A program made the translations under genes and the position numbers. A stretch of 64,000 nt of DNA, taken from positions 3,906,001 through 3,970,000 of the forward strand of contig NZ_CP036525.1 in assembly GCF_007741535.1 (NCBI RefSeq). Reading direction: 5' to 3'. This stretch comes from Rubripirellula lacrimiformis. Lineage in GTDB: Bacteria > Planctomycetota > Planctomycetia > Pirellulales > Pirellulaceae. Numbering within the stretch: position 1 is the first letter of the stretch; each line of letters starts with the position of its first letter. This document shows, piece by piece, positions 1 through 8,900 of the stretch. The notes beneath the pieces are model-generated. The model did no database searches and was not told where the DNA came from. It saw nothing but the letters and a program-made list of their open reading frames with translations.

Positions 1-79
1 GCGCCCGGACGACGGATTCGACACCCGGCCCCCTTCGCAGTGACCATGCGACAAGCGGGCGGCGTTGTTGGGCAAGAGA

Positions 80-132
80 GAAAAAATGGTCCCCGACCGG
101 ACGAAGGCTGGTCAGCTCGTCGGCCGGGGACC
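80..132 (-). terminator. Rho-independent terminator of the metal-efflux operon
   Basis: Arms at 88-104 and 117-132 form a GC-rich stem of about 15 pairs (GGTCCCCG pairing with CGGGGACC, then CCG and ACGA pairs, with one mismatch and one bulge). Read on the minus strand, the stem is followed at once by a run of six T (81-86). It lies about 43 bp beyond the stop codon of the lipoprotein gene, so it probably ends the minus-strand efflux operon. No gene could be supported in bases 1-79. Confidence 0.8.
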
Positions 133-174
133 GAACGAATCGCGATGAATCACCGCGATCCGTTTTCGTCACGT

Positions 175-717
175 CTAGTGGTCGTGGCCTTCATGATCGC
201 CGTGGTCATGACCTGCATGGTCGTGATCGTGCGAGATCTTTCCGGTGAAAGACTTGCCGTCGATTTCGACGACGACTGCGCCCTCGGCACCCGCGTCCAT
301 CCACTGATCCATCACCTCGTCGCGGGTGGAGTATCGGGATGCCTTCCCGGCTTCGTCTTCGGCTTGTGGTTCGGCGGCCAGTTCAAATACTTTGACTTCG
401 CCATCATGCTTTAGGCTGACCGTCAGTTTTTTTGCATCGATGGCGACTGGCTTAGTGGCAGAGCCATCGAGCACGAAGAATCCAACGGCACCCCCAGCGT
501 GAACCATTTCTAAGTGGAACGCTTCTTTGCCAAGTTCGACCAATTCACCACCGTGGGGGCCATGTTCGGGATGGGCGTGCGCGTCAATCGATGGCGGCAT
601 CCCATCGATGGCAACCGGGGCGGATGAATCATCGGCGCTGTCCACGCTGGCATTTTTGTCAGAGCAGCCGGTAAGCGCGAAACATGCGACCGCAGAAAGC
701 AACATTTTGTATTTCAT
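175..717 (-). CDS. His-rich lipoprotein of the metal-efflux operon
   Basis: This 180-residue protein has a short N-terminal signal ending in a lipobox (LTGC, Cys18), so it is predicted to be a lipid-anchored envelope protein. The centre carries a His-rich stretch (HPEHGPHGG, about residues 52-60) and a compact domain. The C-terminus is a metal-chelating tail of repeated His-Asp-Gly (about residues 160-180). The open frame runs further upstream, but the ATG at 717 is preceded by GAGGT at good spacing and gives the signal peptide. It is the last gene of a minus-strand series with an RND pump and adaptor, which suggests binding or delivery of a divalent metal. The family name is not known to me and the metal is not defined. 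Confidence 0.8.
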   Translation of the reverse strand: MKYKMLLSAVACFALTGCSDKNASVDSADDSSAPVAIDGMPPSIDAHAHPEHGPHGGELVELGKEAFHLEMVHAGGAVGFFVLDGSATKPVAIDAKKLTVSLKHDGEVKVFELAAEPQAEDEAGKASRYSTRDEVMDQWMDAGAEGAVVVEIDGKSFTGKISHDHDHAGHDHGDHEGHDH

Positions 718-818
718 GATTGACCTCGTAGTGCTGTGAAGTGGATGGGGGGGGAGCAGAGGGGCCGGTCCGGCACTGCATGGCAGGGCCGGAGCGGTCG
801 TTTCGATGGTTCGATTCT

Positions 819-1157
819 CTAGTGAGCGTGTTTGGTTTCGAAACCAAGTTTCTTCAGCCACGTTTCCCACTGATGGGCTTCCTCGTGATTTTTCAGTGCC
901 AATTGTTGCCATTTGGGGCATCGGTAATTGACGTCGGAGTGTCCGCCGTGCGACTGGACTTTGACTTCGCAGCGAAGTTTTTTCAGTGTTTCGGCCAGTT
1001 TGCCCGTCTTGTCGTCGTGTGTCGTTCGCCACTTTTCCAGCCGGTACTCGACCAGTTCCTTGCCTGCAGCCGCAGGTTCGCTTGCGTGAGCCAAGAGGCT
1101 GCCGGCGGTGACCGAGGCGACTAAAACCAATACTGCTGCCATCCGTAAACTCAACAT
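819..1157 (-). CDS. Small exported Cys/His-containing protein of the metal operon
   Basis: This is a 112-residue protein with a Sec-type signal peptide (hydrophobic core about residues 6-20, likely cut after AHA). The mature part is basic and rich in Trp, Lys and His, with two Cys (RCEV and RCPK) and a His-rich end (TKHAH). Two in-frame ATGs lie 6 bp apart. The second (1157) is preferred because AAAGGA then sits 6 bases upstream, whereas it would touch the first. It sits between the RND pump and the lipoprotein genes on the same strand. I do not recognise the family. A periplasmic metal-binding or accessory role is inferred from context only. Confidence 0.7.
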   Translation of the reverse strand: MLSLRMAAVLVLVASVTAGSLLAHASEPAAAGKELVEYRLEKWRTTHDDKTGKLAETLKKLRCEVKVQSHGGHSDVNYRCPKWQQLALKNHEEAHQWETWLKKLGFETKHAH

Positions 1158-1303
1158 TGTCATTCCTTTGTTAAGGGGGCCTCGAAACTTTCAACGCAAA
1201 TGGATTGGCGATGTTGCCGATCCAAAAATTCAATCCGATCGCTTGGGAACTTGCATCCCGCGGCAATCGCCGCAGCTGCATTTGTCTCTATGTCTGGACA
1301 ACT

Positions 1304-4300
1304 CTATGTCTGGACCGCGTGTCCTGTGTTCGGTGGTCCGGTCGCTTCGCTGGTCTGGTCCCCGCTGAGGTCGCTTAGCTGGGATTGATGATCCAGCACG
1401 ATTTGCTTTCCGGCACTCCGCCCCAGTGACCAGAACAGTGCCGGTCGGACAAAGAACTCTGCCAACGTGCTGGTTAACAATCCGCCAACGATCACGGTCG
1501 CAATCGGATACAGAATTTCTTTGCCGGGTTCGCCAGCGGCAAGTGCAAGCGGTAGCAGGCCGATTCCAGACGTCAGTGCTGTCATCAGCACCGGTGCCAT
1601 CCGTTCTTGACCAGCACGTTTGACCATGTCGCGTGTCCAGGATTCACCTTCGTGTTCCACCAAGTGGATGTAGTGGTTCAGCAGCAGGATCCCGTTGCGG
1701 CTGGCGATCCCACATAGTGAAATGAATCCCACCATCGCGGCCACCGTCAGGTTCTGGTCCGTGATCACCAACGCCGCGACCGCTCCGATGAACGCCGTCG
1801 GCAGCGCGACCAGGACTTGCAGCGAGAAATTGGTGTTCCCAAACAGCGTGTACAGGACCAAGAACATGCCCATCAGTGCGACGCCCGAGAGCACCAGCAG
1901 TCGCCGGGAAGCGGATTGTTGGCTTTCGAATTGGCCGCCGTATTCCAGGAAGTAGCCGGGCGGCAGTTCCATTTCGGCCAACTTCGACTTGATGTCGCCC
2001 ACCACGTCCACGACGCCTCGTTCGGCTACGTTGGCTTGCAAAACAATCCGGCGGCGAACCTGTTCTCGCTTGATCATGTTCGGCCCCGCGCTCTCGTAGA
2101 TATTGGCGACCGAATCCAACGGGACGGTCCCACCATCGGGAAGCGTCACTGCCAATCGTTTCAGCTTGTTGACGTCTTCGCGGAACGGTTCGTCCATGCG
2201 GACCATCAGGTCGAAGGTGCGTTGGCCTAGCAGCACCTGACTGACGACGGTTCCATTCATGGCCGTTTCGACCAGTTCCATCACGTCGGCCGGACGCAAA
2301 CCGTTCTGTGTCAGCGCGGTTCGGTTCAGTTCGATTCGCAACTGAGGAATGTTGGTTTGCTGTTCGATGACGACGTCGGCAAGGCCGGGGACGTCGGAGA
2401 TTCGCTGCTTCATTTCCTCGGCCTTGTTCCGCAGCACGTCCAAATCGTCTCCGTAAAGTTTGATTCCGATCTGTGCTTTGACTCCCGAAATCATGTGGCT
2501 GATCAAGTGGGCCAGTGGCTGTTCGGTGCTAGACACGACTCCGGGGATGTGTTCCATCGTTTCGCGGATGGTCTCGATCGTTTTTTCGCGATCGGCGTCA
2601 TCCGAAATTTCCAGGAACAGCTCGGTAACGTTGACCCCTTCGGCATGTTCGTCCAGTTCGGCGCGGCCGGTTTTTCGGGCAACTGATTTGACCGAATCGA
2701 TCTTCATCAGTTGTTCCTGGACGGTTTCGCCAATTCGGTTGCTTGTCGCCAGCGAGGTCCCGGGTGCCAGCAGCGCGTTGACTTGGACAGATCCCTCGTT
2801 GAACGGCGGCAGAAAATCACTCTCTAGACGCGACAGTGCGAAAATCGCAAACGCCACCATGACCCCGGCGACGCCGAGCACTGGTCCAGCGAACCGCGTG
2901 CTAAATTCGATCGCCACCCCAGCGATGCCCTTCAGTCCCTCCAACAGGCGTCCCTCTTCGGCTTCCTCGCCACCGAGTATCCATTCGACCGCGACAAGTG
3001 TTGCCCAAACGAGGGGTGTCAGTGCCAGCGTCCACCAAAGCGGGTTGCCAGGCAAATCCAAGGGAAGGTGCAAAAGATGAATCACTCGGGGGACGACCCA
3101 GTACATCGACAATGCTGTGATGCCCAGGGCCAGGACTGGCATGACGAATCGCCACCATTTCTGACCTACCAACAGCAGCGATGCCAGCACGGGAGTCACG
3201 GTCAGGGACACGCCGAGCGACACGATCAACGAGACGACATAGCCCATTGCAAGCGGCACAAACAGCTTGCCTTCCATGCCCTCCAACGCAAACAGCGGGA
3301 TGAACACCAGGACCACGATCGCAGTCCCGTAAACCACGCTGCTTCGCACTTCGATGCTGGCTTCGTACACGACCTTTAGGGTTGCCCGTGGGTTCGCACG
3401 ATGGCGGTTTTCTTTCAGCCGGCGAAAGATGTTCTCGACGTCGACAATCGCATCGTCGACCAATTCGCCGATGGCAACCGCGATACCGCCCAGGGTCATC
3501 GTGTTGATCGAAAGTCCAAAGGCGGCAAACACACACGCCGTGGCGATGATCGACAACGGGATCGCGGTCAACGTGATGAACGTGGTGCGAAAGTTCAGCA
3601 GAAACAGGAACAGGATCACCAACACCAGCACGCCGCCGTCGGCGAGCGCCTCGACCACATTTTCGATTGCCCGATCGATGAAGGATCGTTGCGAATACAT
3701 ATTTGCGATGCGGATGTCGCCGGGAAGCGATACTTTCAGTTCTTCCAATGCCTGTGCGATGGCCGTGTCGACCGCGCGGGTGTCGCTGCCGGGTTGTTTG
3801 TTGATCGTCAGCACGACGGCTGGCCCGCCTTCGACCGTGCCGTCTTCGCTACGCCGGAAAGTCGACGAATCGCCACGCATCACTTGTGGTCCTTCGATCA
3901 CCTTCGCAACGTCGGCCAAAGTGATCGGTCGACCGCCTCGCATCGTGATCGAAATCCGTCGCAGGTCATCCAGGCTGGTGATCCGTCCGAGCCCACGAAC
4001 CAGGAGTTCGTTGGCGCCGCGTTCGTCTAAATAGCCGCCGGTTGCGTTTAGGTTCGAATCGGTAACCGCTTGATGGACGTCGTCGATCGTCAACCCAAAG
4101 TTTCGCAGTGCGTCGGGATCGACCAAGACTTGGTACTGCATCCGGCCGCCGCCCATGGTGAACACCTGGGATACGCCGGGGATCGTTAGCAGACGCTGGC
4201 GAACGACCCAGTCGGCAAGCGTGCGGACCTCCATCGGCTCGGTCTCGTTCCCTTCGCTCCACATTCCATACATCAGGATCTGGCCCATGATGGATGAAAT

Positions 4301-4693
4301 CGGTGCCAGCGTCGGCTTGATTCCCGATGGCAGGTTCTCCGATGCAAGTTGCAGTCGCTCGTTGACGATCTGGCGATCGTTGTAGATATCGGTATTCCAA
4401 CCAAATTCAACGTAGATCACTGACAGTCCGATCCCGCTGCTGCTGCGGACGGCTTCGACGCCACTGGCACCATTGAACGCCGTTTCCAACGGGAACGTGA
4501 TCAATGCCTCCACTTCCTCCGGTGCCATGCCCGGTGCTTCGGTCATGATCACCACGCGAGGGCGGTTCAGGTTGGGGAACACGTCGATGGGCAACTGAGA
4601 CGTTTGCCAAACACCGACGCCCAACATGATCGCAGCCATCGCAAGGATGATCAGACGATTGGAGAGCGAAAATTGGATGATGCGATCGAGCAT
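1304..4693 (-). CDS. Heavy-metal efflux RND permease (CusA/CzcA family)
   Basis: This 1129-residue inner-membrane proton/metal antiporter has the usual RND layout: N-terminal TM1 (about 13-30), a periplasmic porter domain, TM2-6 (about 350-500), a second porter domain and a C-terminal TM bundle. The TM4 relay motif AIGELVDDAIVDVEN (about 407-421) fits the heavy-metal (HME) class, closest in pattern to the Cu/Ag branch (IG..VDAAI..EN in CusA). The length is slightly above the usual 1030-1050 because of extra sequence with membrane-like character in the middle (about 510-590). The adaptor gene lies 85 bp upstream on the same strand. The substrate (Cu, Ag, Zn, Co or Ni) cannot be fixed from the sequence alone. 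Confidence 0.9.
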   Translation of the reverse strand: MLDRIIQFSLSNRLIILAMAAIMLGVGVWQTSQLPIDVFPNLNRPRVVIMTEAPGMAPEEVEALITFPLETAFNGASGVEAVRSSSGIGLSVIYVEFGWNTDIYNDRQIVNERLQLASENLPSGIKPTLAPISSIMGQILMYGMWSEGNETEPMEVRTLADWVVRQRLLTIPGVSQVFTMGGGRMQYQVLVDPDALRNFGLTIDDVHQAVTDSNLNATGGYLDERGANELLVRGLGRITSLDDLRRISITMRGGRPITLADVAKVIEGPQVMRGDSSTFRRSEDGTVEGGPAVVLTINKQPGSDTRAVDTAIAQALEELKVSLPGDIRIANMYSQRSFIDRAIENVVEALADGGVLVLVILFLFLLNFRTTFITLTAIPLSIIATACVFAAFGLSINTMTLGGIAVAIGELVDDAIVDVENIFRRLKENRHRANPRATLKVVYEASIEVRSSVVYGTAIVVLVFIPLFALEGMEGKLFVPLAMGYVVSLIVSLGVSLTVTPVLASLLLVGQKWWRFVMPVLALGITALSMYWVVPRVIHLLHLPLDLPGNPLWWTLALTPLVWATLVAVEWILGGEEAEEGRLLEGLKGIAGVAIEFSTRFAGPVLGVAGVMVAFAIFALSRLESDFLPPFNEGSVQVNALLAPGTSLATSNRIGETVQEQLMKIDSVKSVARKTGRAELDEHAEGVNVTELFLEISDDADREKTIETIRETMEHIPGVVSSTEQPLAHLISHMISGVKAQIGIKLYGDDLDVLRNKAEEMKQRISDVPGLADVVIEQQTNIPQLRIELNRTALTQNGLRPADVMELVETAMNGTVVSQVLLGQRTFDLMVRMDEPFREDVNKLKRLAVTLPDGGTVPLDSVANIYESAGPNMIKREQVRRRIVLQANVAERGVVDVVGDIKSKLAEMELPPGYFLEYGGQFESQQSASRRLLVLSGVALMGMFLVLYTLFGNTNFSLQVLVALPTAFIGAVAALVITDQNLTVAAMVGFISLCGIASRNGILLLNHYIHLVEHEGESWTRDMVKRAGQERMAPVLMTALTSGIGLLPLALAAGEPGKEILYPIATVIVGGLLTSTLAEFFVRPALFWSLGRSAGKQIVLDHQSQLSDLSGDQTSEATGPPNTGHAVQT

Positions 4694-4778
4694 GTTTTGT
4701 CTAGCCGAGGTGTTTCCGTAGCCTTGCGGCCGGTTGTTCAGTTTCTGTGACGCACGGTGTCGCTTGTGACGCGAATCG

Positions 4779-6290
4779 CTAGTGGTTGTGGCCGGCGTGC
4801 GGATCGATGGCCCCGCCTGATTGGTTCTTCATGGCCATTTGCAATTGGTGTGCGCCGCTGACGGCGATCGATTGCCCGGGCCAAAGCTGGCCGTCGTTGC
4901 GAATGGCAACGTTCATCGAATCGCTAGCCAGGACTTCGACCGCCACTCTGTCAAAGTGGTTGTTGTTCTCTACGAACACATAGCGTTCGGGCCCTTCCTC
5001 GGCGACTGCTTCCTTGGGAACGACGATGGCGTTGTCGAATCCCGACACGGGGACACGCAGCTGCAGCCGTTGTCCAGGCTTGTATCGCCAACTGACGTAT
5101 TGTTGCCCATCGATCCGTTCGGATCTCTCGATCTGGTTCGTTAGCGAAACGTAAAACGGAAGCGACCGTGATTCGCGATTCACTTCGTTTCCGATGTAAA
5201 CGATCTTTAGCCCTTCGATCACCTGTGGTCGTCCCGAACGCGATTCAATCAGGGCTTGCAGCGGTTGCTCGGAATTCGCCGCCTTCTGCAACGCTTCACC
5301 GTCGCGTTGGTACGCCTCGCCCTGAATCAGGATTTCGCTATAGTCCGAAAGGCGACCAAGCTGTTGGCCGGCCTGGACTGACTCGCCACGATTCGCGTTC
5401 AATTCGGTAATCAGGAATTCGGCTTCGATGTGTTCCGGGTGCAGCGGCGGTGGCTGCATCGACGCAAATCGCACGCCACTGTCGCCGACGATGTTAGTGC
5501 GCGAATGCAAATTGGAATCGTGGTGCAGCGAGCGATCCGAATGCAGCGTGGGAGCATAGATGGTGACTTCGCGAATCAGTTTGCGATCGTCTTGGATGCT
5601 TTGGATCTGTTCGTCGGTCAACCCGTGTAGCAGCATCGATTGCTTGGCAGCTTTCAAACCTGCCAGCAACTTGTCGCGTTCGTATTCGCGCGCCAGACGA
5701 GTCTTGCCGGCGACGGCGCCCGAGTTCGAGATCGATGTCAGCCGATTGATTTCGCGTTCTTCGACATCCAATTGCCCGAGCGACGTCAGGAACTGTTCTT
5801 GCGTCTCGACCAGGTCTTGGTGCGTTAGACGCAGGATGAACAGGGGCCGTCCGCTAGAGATCAGCTCGCCGCGAGAAACCTCGATCGCCTTGATCACGCC
5901 GGTCAGTGGCGAAGTGATGGCGATGTGGGTGCGCCCGGGCCAGTCGACCACCGTCGCTGGTACTTCGATGTATTCGTCAAACCGACCGACGGAAACCGCT
6001 TGCGTGGTCAGCTTCAGGTTCGCCCGCGCCTGCGAGCTAAGTTCGATCGATTCGGCTTCGTCGTGGCCTTCGTGGTCGTGGCCCGCGTGATCATCGTGCT
6101 CACCGGCGGCGTGATCGTGGCCTTCATGACCCGGTTCTTCGGATCCCGTTTCTTGCGATGCGGAAGCCAGCCCTAGCCGTTGGGGGATATCGGTGAACGC
6201 GTAGCCGCCGGCCACGATCGCAATCGCTATCGCGGCAACGGTAAGGGCGACGCTGCGGAACTTGGCCGCCGCTTGATTTTGCGAGGACAT
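4779..6290 (-). CDS. RND efflux adaptor with His-rich N- and C-termini
   Basis: This 503-residue periplasmic adaptor (membrane-fusion protein, CusB/CzcB type) has an N-terminal membrane anchor (about 13-31) followed by a His/Asp/Gly-rich metal-binding stretch (about 54-78). The barrel-sandwich/lipoyl half-motifs, an alpha-hairpin (about 170-235) and beta-barrel domains follow, and the protein ends in DPHAGHNH. The start at 6290 is chosen because AGGA stands at correct spacing, and the longer frame adds only unlikely sequence. It would link the RND pump encoded downstream to an outer-membrane channel, but no TolC-like gene is present in the window. His-rich extensions at both ends are stronger than in typical CusB proteins. 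Confidence 0.88.
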   Translation of the reverse strand: MSSQNQAAAKFRSVALTVAAIAIAIVAGGYAFTDIPQRLGLASASQETGSEEPGHEGHDHAAGEHDDHAGHDHEGHDEAESIELSSQARANLKLTTQAVSVGRFDEYIEVPATVVDWPGRTHIAITSPLTGVIKAIEVSRGELISSGRPLFILRLTHQDLVETQEQFLTSLGQLDVEEREINRLTSISNSGAVAGKTRLAREYERDKLLAGLKAAKQSMLLHGLTDEQIQSIQDDRKLIREVTIYAPTLHSDRSLHHDSNLHSRTNIVGDSGVRFASMQPPPLHPEHIEAEFLITELNANRGESVQAGQQLGRLSDYSEILIQGEAYQRDGEALQKAANSEQPLQALIESRSGRPQVIEGLKIVYIGNEVNRESRSLPFYVSLTNQIERSERIDGQQYVSWRYKPGQRLQLRVPVSGFDNAIVVPKEAVAEEGPERYVFVENNNHFDRVAVEVLASDSMNVAIRNDGQLWPGQSIAVSGAHQLQMAMKNQSGGAIDPHAGHNH

Positions 6291-6663
6291 ATCACTTCCT
6301 AGGAAGATGTCGGAATCAGATAAGTGAGTGGTCGAACGCGACACTTTTGTTGACGCTGTTCGGATCGATGCCAGTCATCGGTTGCCCCCAAAAGGGCCCC
6401 GCGACTGGGCAGTGCATCATGCAAATCGCATCACCACCGGCGGCAAGGTGCAGGCGTTGGCTATGCACCGGTTGGTGCCTGCGTGGTGGTTGCAATTCGG
6501 TCGGGTCAATCCATCGCGGGGCGGACACCGAAGACTGGACTAGGGATCCAGTTTCAAGAGCGATCAACGCTAGCGGGTGACACGAAAAAACAGGCTGCAA
6601 ACGGGTACGCGATGGAACAGACGGTTTCTGTCCAAGCAAGCGGAACAGCCAGCAACGGTCTGG
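6291..6663. other. Non-coding gap within the metal operon
   Basis: This stretch of about 370 bp lies between the Cys/His-rich protein gene and the adaptor gene. An open frame covers 6316-6639 on the minus strand, but its product has no recognisable domain and no good ribosome-binding site, so I do not call it. The length suggests a separate promoter for the adaptor-pump genes. No clear metal-regulator operator was recognised. Confidence 0.4.
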
Positions 6664-7170
6664 CTAGATCAGCCATGTGCAAAGAAATGCACATCGGTAG
6701 AGAGGCCCATCCATGGATGGCGGCCTTTGTTGGCAATCTTGTTGCCATGCAACAGCACGGACTTGGTCGACCGATCGATCCAGTTCGTAGCTGATGAATT
6801 CGACGACGCTCGTGTCACATAGGAAAACAACGTCATTGGATGGCACAAAACTGCACCCCAAATCGCTGTGGCAACCAGGCAAACTGCCGTCGCAAGGACC
6901 GGATTGGCAGGCTGGGCAGGACGGCACTAGGTGCGTATGGCTGGCGTCCAGTGTGCCCCTAGAATCGTTGCTTTCGATCCCGTGGTTTTCGCTGTGACAG
7001 CAGTTGCTGGCCGATCCGTCACCGTGGTTGGTTCCGGACGCAGCGTCGCAATCGTGCTGGCAAACACCGTCCAAATGCGATTCGCACCCATAAGCATGAT
7101 GAAGCGAACACCCGAAGAACGAGTGCAGCAACATGGCTACGAGAGTGGCGAATCGAGTTGCAGCAGACAC
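6664..7170 (-). CDS. Cys/His-rich exported protein, probable metal binder
   Basis: This 168-residue protein has an N-terminal hydrophobic segment (about 5-20) and then many Cys and His residues in pairs (for example GVCQHDC, NCCHSENH, CPACQSGPC). Such a composition suggests thiol/imidazole metal binding or several disulfides in the envelope. The GTG start at 7170 has AGGA six bases upstream. It is the first gene of the minus-strand metal-efflux series, in front of the adaptor and RND pump. No named family was recognised. The metal role is inferred from composition and neighbours. Confidence 0.65.
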   Translation of the reverse strand: MSAATRFATLVAMLLHSFFGCSLHHAYGCESHLDGVCQHDCDAASGTNHGDGSASNCCHSENHGIESNDSRGTLDASHTHLVPSCPACQSGPCDGSLPGCHSDLGCSFVPSNDVVFLCDTSVVEFISYELDRSVDQVRAVAWQQDCQQRPPSMDGPLYRCAFLCTWLI

Positions 7171-7273
7171 GAAAATTCCTAGACGAACGAGGTAACCCTA
7201 TTATCGGGTGGAAGGTCTGGAACGTCCATAGCGATCGTTCAAATGACTTCGGTTTTTATCGCATTGCTGGCAT

Positions 7274-8404
7274 TCAGGGTTGTGCGATCGATTCTTGTTG
7301 CTCCATCGGCGGTTCACGCAGGACGCGCATCAGGAACGATTTTTGCATCTCGCGAATCTTAGGTTCGGCGAATCCAGGGCCGCCGTGACCGGCACCTTGA
7401 ATGATATGTAGGGTCGAATCGATTTTGGATGACTTCAGCGCATCGTGCATCCGTTGGCTTTGGTTCAGTGGAACGGTTCGGTCGGCCGTCCCGTGGATGA
7501 TCAGAAAAGGGGGATCATTTTGGTCGACATAGGTAATGGGATTCACACGTTTGATTCCGTCAAGGTTTTCGGCAACCACACCACCACCTAGCAATCTAGA
7601 CTCTGGTGAACCGTCTCGGTTGTGACCTTCAAATCCTGGCGTTGTTACAAACCGCAGAATGTCCGTCGGCCCATACAGGTCGACGACTGCGTTGACGTTG
7701 CTGGGTTGATCGGCCCACCCACCGGTTCCTTCAAATTCGGCAACGCCGCCGGATGTGCCCAGGAGCGCGGCCAAGTGACCGCCGGCCGAACTGCCACCGA
7801 CGGCGACGCGGTCTTTGTCGATTTTGTACTTTTCGGCGTGCGCCCGCAGATATCGGATAGCGCATTTGCAGTCTTCGATCTGCGCCGGGAATGCGGCCTC
7901 GCCCGTCAATCGGTATTCGATGGTCGCTGTCACGAACCCGCTTCGTGCCAACGGGATCAATTGGCCGACGCCACCCTCTTTGGTTCCGCCCTGCCATCCG
8001 CCGCCATGAACCCAAATGTAAACAGGCATCGGGCTTTTGGCCGCCTGCTTTGGCATCACGATGTGCATCTTTAAGTCGCGGCCGCCACCTTGGCCGAAGA
8101 CGACATCACGCAGCATCTGGACATCATCGGGCATGTTGACTGCGGAAGGCTTGAAGTTGGGTCGGGCAAGGAATTCTTGTTTCGTTACCTGTCCATCGCC
8201 GTTGCGATCCATCCGAGTGAACAGTCGGCCCGGACCCTTGAACTCGGTTTGCGAGATCTTGCCGTCGTGATCGGCGTCTTCGCGTTTCAGAACTTGTTCG
8301 AACGAGATGGCCGGACGTGGTCGTCGGTCGGTTTCTTGTGCGTTGCCAGTGCTTAGGAAAGTGATGAAAACCAGAGCAAGGGAAGCAACCGTGTTTGGAC
8401 GCAT
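7274..8404 (-). CDS. Secreted EF-hand alpha/beta-hydrolase (esterase/lipase)
   Basis: This 376-residue protein has a Sec signal (about 1-22), two EF-hand loops (DADHDGKISQTE and DRNGDGQVTKQE, about residues 42-80) and then an alpha/beta-hydrolase of the BD-FAE/hormone-sensitive-lipase-like type. The oxyanion motif HGGGW, the nucleophile elbow GGSSAGG, an Asp in HGTADRTV and a His in GAGHGG supply a complete catalytic triad. It is likely a carboxylester hydrolase acting outside the cytoplasm, perhaps on acetylated or feruloylated glycans. The start was moved to the ATG at 8404 so that it begins with the signal peptide. The two Ca-binding loops fused in front of the esterase are a feature often met in planctomycete secreted enzymes. 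Confidence 0.85.
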   Translation of the reverse strand: MRPNTVASLALVFITFLSTGNAQETDRRPRPAISFEQVLKREDADHDGKISQTEFKGPGRLFTRMDRNGDGQVTKQEFLARPNFKPSAVNMPDDVQMLRDVVFGQGGGRDLKMHIVMPKQAAKSPMPVYIWVHGGGWQGGTKEGGVGQLIPLARSGFVTATIEYRLTGEAAFPAQIEDCKCAIRYLRAHAEKYKIDKDRVAVGGSSAGGHLAALLGTSGGVAEFEGTGGWADQPSNVNAVVDLYGPTDILRFVTTPGFEGHNRDGSPESRLLGGGVVAENLDGIKRVNPITYVDQNDPPFLIIHGTADRTVPLNQSQRMHDALKSSKIDSTLHIIQGAGHGGPGFAEPKIREMQKSFLMRVLREPPMEQQESIAQP

Positions 8405-8900
8405 GACAGCCTCGGCAGAGTTCAGGAAATGCGGGATGCGGTTCCACGCTGCGTTTATCTTAGACCTTTTGATGCAGTCGGCATGGCAGGTCATTCATGC
8501 GGGCCTTGGTTTGTTAGTCCTGGGCGGTAGTTTTGGGCGGTAGTTTTGGGCGGTAGTTTTGGGCGGTAGTTTTGGGCGGAAGTCCGGAGCCAGCCACCTT
8601 GGGTCCCGCCCGCCTGTAAATGGCGTCGGAAGTTGCCCCCCGGTGGTCTGGCCCGGCTGGAAATGGAAATCGGTCTGTTGTTCCGGTGGTTCCGCGGCAC
8701 GGTGGTTTGTTTCCATATCCTGGCGCCGCCATCGAGTGTGGTATTCGGTGTGCGCTCGGTTGATCTCTCTTTTTCTGTTGGGCAATTGCCCATAGACTTT
8801 CACGTTCGCCTAGTCACCAGCGTTGCGATTTGCATTTTGCGGGGGCACAACGGCGTCCAACCCGCACGGACTTTTCGCAATCGAATGGAGTTTTAGGATC
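8405..8900. other. Divergent intergenic region with tandem repeat
   Basis: This stretch of about 500 bp separates the divergent esterase and SYLF genes. It holds the 13-bp tandem repeat described separately (8522-8583). Several overlapping minus-strand frames of 70-100 codons are open here in different frames. They translate the repeat and have no recognisable domains, so they are not called. Promoters for both genes must lie here, but no boxes were convincing. Confidence 0.5.
8522..8583. repeat. 13-bp tandem repeat, about 4.8 units
   Basis: The unit GGGCGGTAGTTTT occurs four times without a mismatch (8522-8534, 8535-8547, 8548-8560, 8561-8573). A partial, slightly changed unit GGGCGGAAGT follows (8574-8583). 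Because 13 is not a multiple of 3, the array stays open in all minus-strand frames, which explains the spurious overlapping frames here. Confidence 0.95.

Noticed and set aside
6316-6639. 107-codon minus-strand frame between metal-operon genes
   Set aside because: No domain, no signal peptide and no good ribosome-binding site; its end lies close to the adaptor start region.
8491-8803. Three overlapping minus-strand frames encoding Pro/Lys/Thr repeats
   Set aside because: They are different-frame translations of the 13-bp DNA repeat plus flanks; no ribosome-binding site or domain supports any of them.
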